Assembly (NCBI GenBank): GCA_025210515.1
Contig: JAOARM010000003.1
Coordinates: 1 to 64,000 of the forward strand
Source: Vallitalea sp.
GTDB lineage: Bacteria; Bacillota; Clostridia; Lachnospirales; Vallitaleaceae
Reading direction: 5' to 3'
Length of the DNA stretch: 64,000 nt
This document shows, in pieces, positions 45,384 to 54,036 of the stretch. Positions within the stretch are counted from its first letter, which is position 1. Each line of letters starts with the position of its first letter. The translations under genes were made by a program, and so were the position numbers. The notes under the pieces were generated by a model. It saw only the letters and a program-made list of their open reading frames with translations. It made no database searches and was not told where the DNA came from.

Positions 45384-46250
45384 ATGAAAGTAGCACCAGA
45401 CATAATATTTCCAAATCTAGGCATAGAAATTAGTAACATTAATCCGGTGGCATTTAGCATCTTTGGTTTAGAAGTTTATTGGTACGGATTGATTATTGGA
45501 TTTGGTATACTTGCAGGTTTGTTTATTGCTATGAACTTAGCAAAGAGAAATGGTATTGATGAAAACCTATACCCTGACTTTCTGATATATGCATTAATAG
45601 TATCGGTAGCGTTTGCAAGAATCTATTATGTAATATTCTCATGGGATAGTTACAAAGATAATTTATTAAAGATTTTTGCGTTCAGAGAAGGTGGACTTGC
45701 CATTTATGGAGCAATTATTGGAGCAGTAATTACGCTAATCATATTTTCAAAATGTAGAAATGTGGACTTCTGGAATTTTGCAGATACAGCAGCACCAGGA
45801 CTCATTCTTGGACAAAGCATTGGTAGATGGGGAAATTTCGTGAACATGGAAGCTTTTGGAGGATATACTGAAAATCCATTGGCTATGATGTTGAAGAAGA
45901 CAGATGCTAAGTATATTCCTGTTCAATTAATGGATAAGATTAAGACAGTAGGTGGTATAGAGTACATACAAGTTCATCCTACATTTTTATATGAATCATT
46001 ATGGAATCTTGCTGTTTTAATTATTTTGTTAGTATATTTCAAAAAGAGAAAATTCAAAGGCGAAATTTTTGCTTTATATTTACTAGGCTATGGTTTGGGT
46101 AGAGTATGGATTGAAGGTCTTAGAACAGATCAATTATTAATTGGAAGTTCAACTGTCCCAGTATCACAATTACTTGCAGGAATACTTATTATTGTATCAT
46201 TAATTTTTATTTGGTATAAAAGAAAGAAACAAGAGAATTATATTAATTAA
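45384..46250 (+). CDS. lgt: Prolipoprotein diacylglyceryl transferase
   Basis: A 288-residue integral membrane enzyme that attaches diacylglycerol to the lipobox cysteine of prolipoproteins. YWYGLIIGFGILAGL, REGGLAIYGAIIGA and the Lgt signature GLILGQSIGRWGNFVNMEAF contain the conserved arginines. HPTFLYESLWNL and GYGLGRVWIEGLRTDQL close the fold. About seven membrane segments are seen. Substrates in this window include the CapA-like and DUF3048 lipoproteins. Start is ATG after TGGAGG. Confidence 0.95.
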   Translation: MKVAPDIIFPNLGIEISNINPVAFSIFGLEVYWYGLIIGFGILAGLFIAMNLAKRNGIDENLYPDFLIYALIVSVAFARIYYVIFSWDSYKDNLLKIFAFREGGLAIYGAIIGAVITLIIFSKCRNVDFWNFADTAAPGLILGQSIGRWGNFVNMEAFGGYTENPLAMMLKKTDAKYIPVQLMDKIKTVGGIEYIQVHPTFLYESLWNLAVLIILLVYFKKRKFKGEIFALYLLGYGLGRVWIEGLRTDQLLIGSSTVPVSQLLAGILIIVSLIFIWYKRKKQENYIN

Positions 46251-46313
46251 TATGAATCTAGTAAATAGTGCAATAAATTATAGAAAGAAAGTTTAGCTAA
46301 GGGGTAATGAGAA

Positions 46314-46469
46314 ATGCAAAGTTACAATATTGAACAGCTAAGAAAAGAACTAGATGAATTAATTGCATGTAAGGCAGATGAAGAAGAAATCTACAGAATA
46401 AGTGTAGAGCTTGATAAACTAATAGAGAGATATTATGGTTTAACTGAAGAAGAACGAACGTTGGTTTGA
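46314..46469 (+). CDS. Spo0E-like aspartyl-phosphate phosphatase
   Basis: A 51-residue frame encodes a short helical hairpin starting MQSYNIEQLRKELDELI and ending RYYGLTEEERTLV. The segment RISVELDKLIERYY contains the SxELD signature of Spo0E phosphatases, which remove phosphate from Spo0A~P and so hold back sporulation. Length (about 50) and two-helix build fit the family. It lies 63 bp after lgt and is followed by a perfect terminator, so it is probably read with lgt. ATG has AAGGGGTAATGAG upstream. Confidence 0.78.
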   Translation: MQSYNIEQLRKELDELIACKADEEEIYRISVELDKLIERYYGLTEEERTLV

Positions 46470-46529
46470 AACGTATAACTTTTTAGTGATTTTAGGTACA
46501 ATATACAGAAAAATAGAAACAAATTATAT

Positions 46530-46569
46530 AAAATAACAGATTATCGAGTATAATCTGTTATTTTTTTTG
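46530..46569 (+). terminator. Rho-independent terminator after the Spo0E-like gene
   Basis: AATAACAGATTAT pairs with ATAATCTGTTATT around a five-base loop and runs into eight T residues. It isolates lgt and the Spo0E-like gene from mraZ. Confidence 0.92.
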
Positions 46570-46578
46570 TTAAAACAC

Positions 46579-46608
46579 TTGAAAATAATTTTCATATATA
46601 CTATTATA
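46579..46608 (+). promoter_or_regulatory. Probable promoter of the mraZ division cluster
   Basis: TTGAAA at 46579-46584 and TATTAT at 46603-46608 are 18 bp apart. The transcript would start at about 46615, right at the upstream edge of the GTGGT repeats. Confidence 0.6.
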
Positions 46609-46617
46609 ATAATATAA

Positions 46618-46657
46618 GTGGTAGATTGTGGTGGAAAGTGGTAATAAGTGGTATGAT
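46618..46657 (+). promoter_or_regulatory. Candidate MraZ operator: four direct repeats with a 10-bp period
   Basis: Four consecutive 10-bp units all begin with GTGGT: GTGGTAGATT, GTGGTGGAAA, GTGGTAATAA and GTGGTATGAT. MraZ of other bacteria binds TGG-containing direct repeats with 10-bp spacing upstream of its own gene and represses the cluster. Position between promoter and mraZ fits that. Confidence 0.8.
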
Positions 46658-46692
46658 ATTACTATAGCCACCCAAGAATTGCAGGTGTTATT

Positions 46693-47124
46693 ATGTTTAT
46701 TGGAGAGTATAGACATTCAATTGATAATAAAGGAAGAATAATTGTGCCTGCAAAATTCAGGTCTTTACTTGGTGAAAGTTTTTATCTAACTAAAGGATTT
46801 GATCAATGTTTATTTATATATACTGAGGATCAGTGGAATAAATTTATAGATAAGTTGGATAATAACTCTATGAAGAAAAAAGATGCTAGAAGGATACAAA
46901 GATTTTTTATAGCATCAGCTAATGAATGTACATTGGACAAACAGGGAAGAATATTAATTCCATCTCCTCTTAGAGACTATTCCATGTTAGAAAAAGAAGT
47001 TGTGTTTATAGGAGTATCAAACAGAGTAGAAATATGGTCTAAGAAAAAATGGGATGATTACAATATGAAAGAAGATATTGATATAAGTGATTTGGCAGAA
47101 GAAATGGAAGAATTAGACATATAA
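46693..47124 (+). CDS. mraZ: Transcriptional regulator MraZ
   Basis: A 143-residue protein with two SpoVT/AbrB-like MraZ domains. Their motifs are FIGEYRHSIDNKGRIIVPAK (residues 2-21) and NECTLDKQGRILIPSPLRDY (about 77-96). MraZ forms a ring-shaped oligomer and represses the dcw cluster through direct repeats such as those just upstream. It opens the cell division and wall cluster, as in most bacteria. The ATG has only a weak AGGTG ribosome binding site. Confidence 0.95.
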   Translation: MFIGEYRHSIDNKGRIIVPAKFRSLLGESFYLTKGFDQCLFIYTEDQWNKFIDKLDNNSMKKKDARRIQRFFIASANECTLDKQGRILIPSPLRDYSMLEKEVVFIGVSNRVEIWSKKKWDDYNMKEDIDISDLAEEMEELDI

Positions 47125-47157
47125 TATAACTGGGTTGATAAGAAAAGAGGAAGAATA

Positions 47158-48123
47158 ATGACATTTGAGCATAAATCAGTACTATTAGATGAATGTATTG
47201 AAGGACTTAACATTAAACCAGAGGGGACTTACATTGACGGCACTCTTGGAGGAGCAGGTCATTCTTATGAAATATGTAAGAAATTAAATAACAAAGGAAT
47301 TCTTATCGGAATTGATCAAGATGAAAATGCAATAAATGCAAGCAAAAAAAGACTACAAGAGTTTCAAAAAATAACTAGAATACATAGAGCTAATTTTTCT
47401 CAATTTGAAAGTGTATTACAGAAAGAAAATATTGAGAAAGTAGATGGTATTTTACTTGATTTAGGGGTATCTTCTCATCAATTAGATGAAGCAGAGAGAG
47501 GTTTTTCTTATATGAAAGATGCACCTCTTGATATGCGTATGGATAGACGACAAGAGTTAACTGCTGCAGACATAGTTAATGAATACAGTGATGAAGAACT
47601 ATATAGAATAATTAGAACTTATGGTGAAGAAAAATGGGCATCAAGAATAGTTAATAATATTGTTGCTATAAGAAAAGACAAACCAATTACAACTACTTTA
47701 GAACTTGTAGATGTCATTAGAAAATCAATACCTATGAAAGCAATGAAAAAAGGTGGACATCCTGCAAAGAGAACATTCCAAGCTATTAGAATTGAGTTGA
47801 ATGAAGAGCTAAATGTATTGAAAGATACATTAAATGATATGATTAATAGGTTAAATAATGGGGGAAGACTTTGTATAATAACATTCCATTCTCTGGAAGA
47901 TAGAATAGTTAAGAAAATATACAGAGATAATCAAAATCCATGTACTTGCCCTAGCGATTTTCCTATATGCGTATGCAATAAAAAATCAACAGGCAGAATA
48001 ATTACAAGAAAGCCAATAGTAGCCACTCAACTAGAACTTGACAATAATAGTCGCTCCAAAAGTGCTAAGCTTAGGGTGTTTGAGAAAGTAGAGGGGGATG
48101 TAAATGGGGAAAAACTATTATAA
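47158..48123 (+). CDS. rsmH: 16S rRNA (cytosine(1402)-N4)-methyltransferase
   Basis: A 321-residue SAM-dependent methyltransferase (MraW) that modifies C1402 in the decoding centre. [49 protein letters not shown] and DAPLDMRMD are family motifs. The C-terminal cysteines [12 protein letters not shown] are also typical. ATG follows GAGGAAGA. Its last 20 bp overlap ftsL. Confidence 0.96.
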   Translation: MTFEHKSVLLDECIEGLNIKPEGTYIDGTLGGAGHSYEICKKLNNKGILIGIDQDENAINASKKRLQEFQKITRIHRANFSQFESVLQKENIEKVDGILLDLGVSSHQLDEAERGFSYMKDAPLDMRMDRRQELTAADIVNEYSDEELYRIIRTYGEEKWASRIVNNIVAIRKDKPITTTLELVDVIRKSIPMKAMKKGGHPAKRTFQAIRIELNEELNVLKDTLNDMINRLNNGGRLCIITFHSLEDRIVKKIYRDNQNPCTCPSDFPICVCNKKSTGRIITRKPIVATQLELDNNSRSKSAKLRVFEKVEGDVNGEKLL

Positions 48124-48628
48124 AAAGGATGATATTTATGTAGTTGGTAGTAATGCAGCAAGATTAGAACGGTATTATGAGACAGATACTAATCATATTA
48201 ATGAAGATAATACAGCTGTTAACAGAAGACCTGTTTCTAAAAGGAGAGTAAAACGTTACAAATACAAAATGAAATTTGCACTTATTCTAGGTGTAACTAT
48301 GACAGTTTGTTTAGTAATGATAAAAACACAATTCACTGTAAAAGATAAAAGCGATAGAATTCTTAGTCTTGAAAATAAACTTCGTGCATTAAAAACTCAG
48401 AATAGATTATTAAAAGATAGTATTAATGATAATATGAGTCTAGAACAAGTATATGAGATTGCAACTACAAAACTTGGTATGGTATCACCTAACAAAGATC
48501 AAGTTAATAAATTTAATATTGAAGAAAAAAGCTATACACAGCAGTATTCTGATATTACGCAACCAATAAAACAAGATAATAATGATGTTAATGGTATTTT
48601 TGGTTTCATTTTATCAAAGGGAAGGTGA
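48104..48628 (+). CDS. ftsL: Cell division protein FtsL-like
   Basis: A 174-residue bitopic protein. A basic cytoplasmic part ([17 protein letters not shown]) precedes one membrane segment at about residues 55-72 ([16 protein letters not shown]). A coiled coil ([19 protein letters not shown]) follows, then the FtsL-like [14 protein letters not shown] segment. FtsL bridges DivIB/DivIC with the septal PBP and SEDS enzymes. Sequence identity in this family is low, and position between rsmH and a class B PBP gives much of the support. It overlaps rsmH by 20 bp and the next PBP by 4 bp (GTGA). Confidence 0.85.
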   Translation: MGKNYYKKDDIYVVGSNAARLERYYETDTNHINEDNTAVNRRPVSKRRVKRYKYKMKFALILGVTMTVCLVMIKTQFTVKDKSDRILSLENKLRALKTQNRLLKDSINDNMSLEQVYEIATTKLGMVSPNKDQVNKFNIEEKSYTQQYSDITQPIKQDNNDVNGIFGFILSKGR

Positions 48629-50448
48629 CTTCATTGAATCAAAAGACATATTTTACATACGCAATGAAAAGGAATTTGTTTTTCCTTTTCTTTATTTTTA
48701 TTATATCAATTGTTTTACTAGGTGGAAGAATATATTTTATTGTTAATGCAAAAGGATCTAATTACAAAATTAAAGTTCTTACACAGCAAGTAAATAATAA
48801 TGTTAGATATAATAATTTAATAAAACCCAAGAGAGGAACTATCTTTGATAGAAATGGCAGTATATTAGCAGAAAGTATAAAAGTATATAATCTTATATTC
48901 GACCCTGGAGTACTATCAACATGTGACGAAAAAGAAATCCAGAAAACAATTAATTTTTTACATAAAAATTATGGGCATAACAAAGATGAATTAAATAATC
49001 TGATTAAGAATAAGGCATATAGTAATTATGAATTGTTAGCCACTAATCTAGAGTATAGCGAGATAGAAAGAGATTTCAAAGATATTAAAAACAGAGAGTA
49101 CAAAGGTTTACATATTACAGAAGAATATAAGAGAATATATCCTAATGATAATATGTTAAGTGACGCTCTAGGATTTGTCAACAAAAATAACCAAGGAAGT
49201 TGGGGCGTAGAAGAAACTTATGAAAAATATCTAAAAGGAGAAGAAGGTCGAGAATTTGGAGTTATTAACGATGGTAATTATATAGAGAATAAATATATAG
49301 ATGCTGTTAATGGGAATGATGTAATTCTTACTATTGATCAAACTATACAATACTATGTAGAACAAGCAATTAAAGAAAATCTTGATACTAATCCGAAAAA
49401 TGTTTATGTTGTAGCAACTAATCCACAAAATGGAGAAGTTCTAGCTATGGCAAGTTATCCAAGTTATAATCTAAATAAGCCTTATGACTTATCTGCATTT
49501 TTTACAGAAGAACAGTTAGGGGAAATGACTTTAGAAGATAAATCTAATTTTCTTTATACATTATGGCGTAATTTTATTATTAGTGATACTTACGAACCAG
49601 GTTCTACATATAAGCCTTTTGTCCTTGCTGCCGCATTAGAAGAATTAAAAGTTAACTTAGCTGATAAATATTATTGTAACGGTAGTAAAGTTTTATATAA
49701 GAATACTATAACATGTTGGGAAGCTTCTGGACATGGTGATCAAACTTTAATTGAAGCACTAGAAAACTCATGCAATGTTGCTTTTATGGATATTGGGGAA
49801 AAAATGGGTAAAGAAACATATTATAAGTATCAACAATTATTCGGATTTGGTACTAAAACCAATATAGATTTAATAGGAGAAGGGGAATCTACATTACATG
49901 AACTTAATGCTATAGGACCTGTAGAACTTGCAACAAGTTCATTTGGTCAATCGTTTAACATAAGTCCCATACAATTAGTAACTTCATTTGCAGCATTAAT
50001 TAATGGTGGATATACTTATGAGCCACATATAATGAAAAAAATAGTAAATCATAGTGGGAATATAGTAGAAGTAAATAACTCAAAACAAATCAAACAAGTA
50101 ATATCAAGAAAAACTGCTGATATTACAAAAGAAGCAATGCAATCTGTAGTTGACAACGGTACAGCAAAAGGTGTCAAAATAGCTGGATACGATATAGGTG
50201 GTAAAACAGGAACAGCTGAGAAATTACCAAGATCTGCAGAGAAATACATGGTATCATTTGTTGGTTTTGCACCTGTAGATAATCCTCAGATTTTAATGTT
50301 AGTGATTGTAGATGAACCAGATGTTAAAAAACCAAGAAGTATATATGCACAGAGAATATTTAAAAGTGTTATGGAAAAAGCACTTCCATATATAAATATA
50401 TATCCAACAACTGATAATGATGACAATGATAGCGTAACCAAAGAGTAA
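48625..50448 (+). CDS. pbpB: Class B penicillin-binding protein (FtsI/PBP2-like)
   Basis: A 607-residue transpeptidase with one N-terminal membrane anchor (residues 17-37), a dimerisation domain beginning KPKRGTIFDRNGSILAE, and the transpeptidase domain. The catalytic motifs are complete: YEPGSTYKPF (Ser-x-x-Lys), ENSCNVAFM (Ser-x-Asn) and GGKTGTAEK (Lys-Thr-Gly). No PASTA domain follows. It is probably the septal PBP of vegetative division, acting with the SEDS protein of this cluster. Start GTG 48625 overlaps the ftsL stop. Confidence 0.9.
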   Translation: MTSLNQKTYFTYAMKRNLFFLFFIFIISIVLLGGRIYFIVNAKGSNYKIKVLTQQVNNNVRYNNLIKPKRGTIFDRNGSILAESIKVYNLIFDPGVLSTCDEKEIQKTINFLHKNYGHNKDELNNLIKNKAYSNYELLATNLEYSEIERDFKDIKNREYKGLHITEEYKRIYPNDNMLSDALGFVNKNNQGSWGVEETYEKYLKGEEGREFGVINDGNYIENKYIDAVNGNDVILTIDQTIQYYVEQAIKENLDTNPKNVYVVATNPQNGEVLAMASYPSYNLNKPYDLSAFFTEEQLGEMTLEDKSNFLYTLWRNFIISDTYEPGSTYKPFVLAAALEELKVNLADKYYCNGSKVLYKNTITCWEASGHGDQTLIEALENSCNVAFMDIGEKMGKETYYKYQQLFGFGTKTNIDLIGEGESTLHELNAIGPVELATSSFGQSFNISPIQLVTSFAALINGGYTYEPHIMKKIVNHSGNIVEVNNSKQIKQVISRKTADITKEAMQSVVDNGTAKGVKIAGYDIGGKTGTAEKLPRSAEKYMVSFVGFAPVDNPQILMLVIVDEPDVKKPRSIYAQRIFKSVMEKALPYINIYPTTDNDDNDSVTKE

Positions 50449-50552
50449 TTTATGTATATTAATCTATATAAATTATTAAGTTTCCTTAAATAAAGCATAT
50501 CATAAGTAAATAATCATACAATTAAATAAAGTTAATAATTATGGTGAAAATA

Positions 50553-52484
50553 ATGTTAAGAACGAGAACACATAATAGAAAACGAACATTTTTTATATGT
50601 TCAGTTTTTGTTGTATTATTAATTATACTTTGCTTTCGAGTTGGTTATATTATGATTATAAACGCTGATTTTTTACAAGAAAAGGCACAAGAGCTTCATA
50701 ATAGAGAGAGAGTTATTAAAGCAGAACGTGGAAATATAGTCGATAGAAACGGTACTCCTCTAGCTGTTAATAAGTCAGTTACTTGTGTATCTGTTATTCA
50801 TAATCAAATAACAGATAAAGAGGAAGTAATTAATGTATTGTCAGAGAAACTAGAACTAGATTATGAATATGTAAAAAAGAAAGTAAATAATAGAGTAGCA
50901 CTAGAGCGAATTAAGACTAATGTTGACAAGGAAATAGCAGACGAGATACGAGAGTATGATTTAGATGGTGTTGTTATAGACGAAGATTATAAAAGAATTT
51001 ATCCATATTCAACATTAGCATCTCATATAATTGGTTTCGTTGGAAAAGATAATCAAGGTATTATAGGACTAGAAGTGAAATATGATAAGTACCTAAAAGG
51101 TGAATTAGGGATGATTCTTACTACAACTAATGCAAAAGGTATAGAAATAGAAAATATTGCAGAAAGTAGAAAAGAGCCTGTACCAGGATATCATCTGGCA
51201 ACTAGTGTTGACATGAATATTCAAAAGTATGCTGAACAAGCCCTTGAAAAAGTTCTTATTCTAAAAAAGGCAAATAGAGGGTCTATTATTGTAATGAATC
51301 CACAAAATGGTGAAATATATGCAATGGCTAATAAACCAGATTTTGACTTAAATGACCCATTTAATCTGGGAGACTTAGAAGTAGAGTCTAGTGAAGAAAA
51401 ACAAAAAATGCTCAATCAAATATGGAGAAATTATTGTATTAATGATACATATGAACCAGGATCAACCTTTAAAGTAGTGACAGCAGCAGCAGGACTAGAA
51501 GAAAAAGTTGTTAAGCTTGATGATACTTTTTTTTGCCCTGGTTATAGTATTGTAGCGGATAGAAGAATTAGATGTCATAAGGCAGGTGGTCATGGATCAG
51601 AAGATTTTGTAAAAGGTGTACAGAATTCATGTAACCCTGTTTTTATGGAAGTAGGGGCAAGATTAGGAGTCGACAACTTTTTAAAGTATTTTAAGCAATT
51701 TGGGCTGTTAACTAAAACAGGGGTAGACCTTCCAGGAGAAGCAGTTAGTATAATGCATAAGAAAAATAAAATAGGGCCAGTTGAACTTGCAACATTATCA
51801 TTTGGTCAGACTTTTCAAATTACTCCTTTACAGCTTGTAAGAGCTGGTGCAGCGGTAGTCAATGGAGGAAGACTTGTTACTCCTCATTTTGGAGTACAGA
51901 TAATGGATGAAGACGGTGAAGTAATTAAACAAATAGAATATGATAATTCAAAAAGAGCTATAAGTGAAGAGACATCTGATACTATGAGAACTATTTTAGA
52001 AAGTGTTGTATCAGAAGGTACTGGAAGAAGATGTTATGTTCCAGGATACAAGGTTGGTGGTAAAACGGCTACTTCTGAAAAGCTTCCTAGAAGTAGTAAT
52101 AAATATATATCTTCATTTCTAGGATTTGCACCAGCAGATGATCCTCAAGTTATAGCACTTGTTCTTATAGATGAACCAGTGGGAATATATTATGGAGGTA
52201 CAGTTGCAGCACCAGTTATAAGAGAACTGTATGAAAATATACTTCCGTATATGGGAATTAGCCCCAAATATGTTCAGAGAGATTTTGATGAATATAAAGT
52301 AGGAGAAATAACAATTCCTAACATGATTGGTAAAAATAAAGAAGAAGTAAAAAAAATGTTGAAAGAATTAGAATTAGAGCTTGAAATAGTGCATCTAGGT
52401 AACGGAGAAATAATAACTGAGCAATTTCCATTACCAAATGATAAAGTAAATCGAGGAAGTAAATTAATTCTCTATGCAGATTAG
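50553..52484 (+). CDS. spoVD: Class B penicillin-binding protein with PASTA domain, SpoVD-like
   Basis: A 643-residue transpeptidase with one membrane anchor, the dimerisation motif KAERGNIVDRNGTPLAVNKS, and catalytic motifs YEPGSTFKVV (Ser-x-x-Lys) and QNSCNPVFM (Ser-x-Asn). The third motif reads GGKTATSEK, with Ala where Gly is usual. A C-terminal PASTA domain (IPNMIGKNKEEVKKMLKEL) matches SpoVD, which makes spore cortex peptidoglycan. Second of two tandem class B PBPs. ATG 50553 is preferred because GGTGA lies 5 bp before it; ATG 50541 would add four residues and has no ribosome binding site. Confidence 0.88.
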   Translation: MLRTRTHNRKRTFFICSVFVVLLIILCFRVGYIMIINADFLQEKAQELHNRERVIKAERGNIVDRNGTPLAVNKSVTCVSVIHNQITDKEEVINVLSEKLELDYEYVKKKVNNRVALERIKTNVDKEIADEIREYDLDGVVIDEDYKRIYPYSTLASHIIGFVGKDNQGIIGLEVKYDKYLKGELGMILTTTNAKGIEIENIAESRKEPVPGYHLATSVDMNIQKYAEQALEKVLILKKANRGSIIVMNPQNGEIYAMANKPDFDLNDPFNLGDLEVESSEEKQKMLNQIWRNYCINDTYEPGSTFKVVTAAAGLEEKVVKLDDTFFCPGYSIVADRRIRCHKAGGHGSEDFVKGVQNSCNPVFMEVGARLGVDNFLKYFKQFGLLTKTGVDLPGEAVSIMHKKNKIGPVELATLSFGQTFQITPLQLVRAGAAVVNGGRLVTPHFGVQIMDEDGEVIKQIEYDNSKRAISEETSDTMRTILESVVSEGTGRRCYVPGYKVGGKTATSEKLPRSSNKYISSFLGFAPADDPQVIALVLIDEPVGIYYGGTVAAPVIRELYENILPYMGISPKYVQRDFDEYKVGEITIPNMIGKNKEEVKKMLKELELELEIVHLGNGEIITEQFPLPNDKVNRGSKLILYAD

Positions 52485-52534
52485 AGAAATTGTGGTAATA
52501 TTAACATGGAAAAATTTAGTTTGGAGGAGATTGT

Positions 52535-53995
52535 GTGAAACTACGGGGATTATTAAAAAATATTAATTATGAAATATTACAAGGTAATGAAGATATAAAT
52601 ATTTCTAATATACAATATGATTCTAGAAAAGTTACAGAAGGTAATTTATTTGTATGTATTGTAGGATTTAATGTAAATGGGCACGATTATGCAAAAAGTG
52701 CTGTAGAAAAAGGTGCAAAAGCATTATTAGTTCAAGAAGATATATCAATTATTAATGATAATGTAACAGTTATTAAAGTGGATAATACGAGAGAAACTAT
52801 TGCATATGTCGCAGATAGATATTATAATCATCCATCAAATAAGTTTAGATTAGTTGGTATAACAGGAACTAATGGAAAAACATCAACAACTTACCTAACA
52901 AAAGGCATTTTTGAAGAGTATGGAAAGAAAACAGGTGTAATTGGTACAATTGAGAATAGAATAGGAAACGAAATTATTAAAGCAACTAGAACTACACCAG
53001 AATCACTAGAGTTACAGGAACTATTCTATAATATGGTACAGAAGAACGTTAATGGTGTTGTAATGGAAGTTTCTTCTCACTCTCTTGACTTACACCGTGT
53101 GGATGGATGCCAATTTGATGTAGGGGTATATACTAATCTAACACTTGATCATCTTGATTATCATAAAACTATGGAAAACTATAGAGATGCTAAGTTAAAA
53201 TTATTTAATATGTGTGAAATAGGTGTTATTAATATAGATGATGAGTATGGACAATATATGATTGATAATTCATCATGTAAAAAATATATAACTTATGGAA
53301 TAGATAATGATAAAGCTGACTTAAATGCCACTAATCTTGAAATTGATTTATCAGGTGTTAAATTTGATATTGTGTACGATAATATTAAGTATAGTATATC
53401 ACTTGTTACACCTGGGAAATTTAGTGTATATAATTCATTAGCGGCTATGGGAGCCAATATAGCTCTAAAAGTGCCAATGGATATAATTGTAAATGGACTT
53501 AAAAATAACAATGGCATTAAAGGTAGATTTCAATCTTTTACTAGTAAAGAAGGTTATAATGTTATAGTTGACTATGCACATGCACCAGATGGTTTACTTA
53601 ATGTCCTAAAATCTATTAAAGAATTTGCAAAAGGTAGAATTATAACTGTTTTTGGTTGTGGTGGAGATAGAGATACTAGCAAACGACCAATTATGGGTAA
53701 TATTGCAGGAACATATTCTGATTACTGTATTATAACTTCTGATAATCCAAGAACAGAAAATCCATTAGCTATAATAGACGAGATTCAACAAGGTATGGAC
53801 GAAACAAAGTGTGACTATGTTAATATAGTAGATAGACAAGAAGCAATTCATAATGCATTATCAATGGCAGAAAAAGAAGATATTATACTAATTGCTGGTA
53901 AAGGTCATGAAGATTATCAAATACTTCATGATAAAGTAATTCATTTTGATGATGCAGAAGTTGTTATAAACTATTTTAATAATATTGAAAAATAG
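52535..53995 (+). CDS. murE: UDP-MurNAc-tripeptide synthetase
   Basis: A 486-residue Mur ligase that adds the third amino acid to the peptidoglycan precursor. VGITGTNGKTSTTYL is the ATP-binding loop, EVSSHSLDLHRVDG and TNLTLDHLDYH follow. The motif SDNPRTENP (DNPR) marks enzymes specific for meso-diaminopimelate, so the wall is predicted to be of the mDAP type. GTG 52535 follows GGAGGAG. The Mur genes run in the order murE, murF, mraY, murD. Confidence 0.95.
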   Translation: MKLRGLLKNINYEILQGNEDINISNIQYDSRKVTEGNLFVCIVGFNVNGHDYAKSAVEKGAKALLVQEDISIINDNVTVIKVDNTRETIAYVADRYYNHPSNKFRLVGITGTNGKTSTTYLTKGIFEEYGKKTGVIGTIENRIGNEIIKATRTTPESLELQELFYNMVQKNVNGVVMEVSSHSLDLHRVDGCQFDVGVYTNLTLDHLDYHKTMENYRDAKLKLFNMCEIGVINIDDEYGQYMIDNSSCKKYITYGIDNDKADLNATNLEIDLSGVKFDIVYDNIKYSISLVTPGKFSVYNSLAAMGANIALKVPMDIIVNGLKNNNGIKGRFQSFTSKEGYNVIVDYAHAPDGLLNVLKSIKEFAKGRIITVFGCGGDRDTSKRPIMGNIAGTYSDYCIITSDNPRTENPLAIIDEIQQGMDETKCDYVNIVDRQEAIHNALSMAEKEDIILIAGKGHEDYQILHDKVIHFDDAEVVINYFNNIEK

Positions 53996-54036
53996 ATAAT
54001 ACAATGAAGTGTAAGTAGAAAGGAAATGATTTTTTA

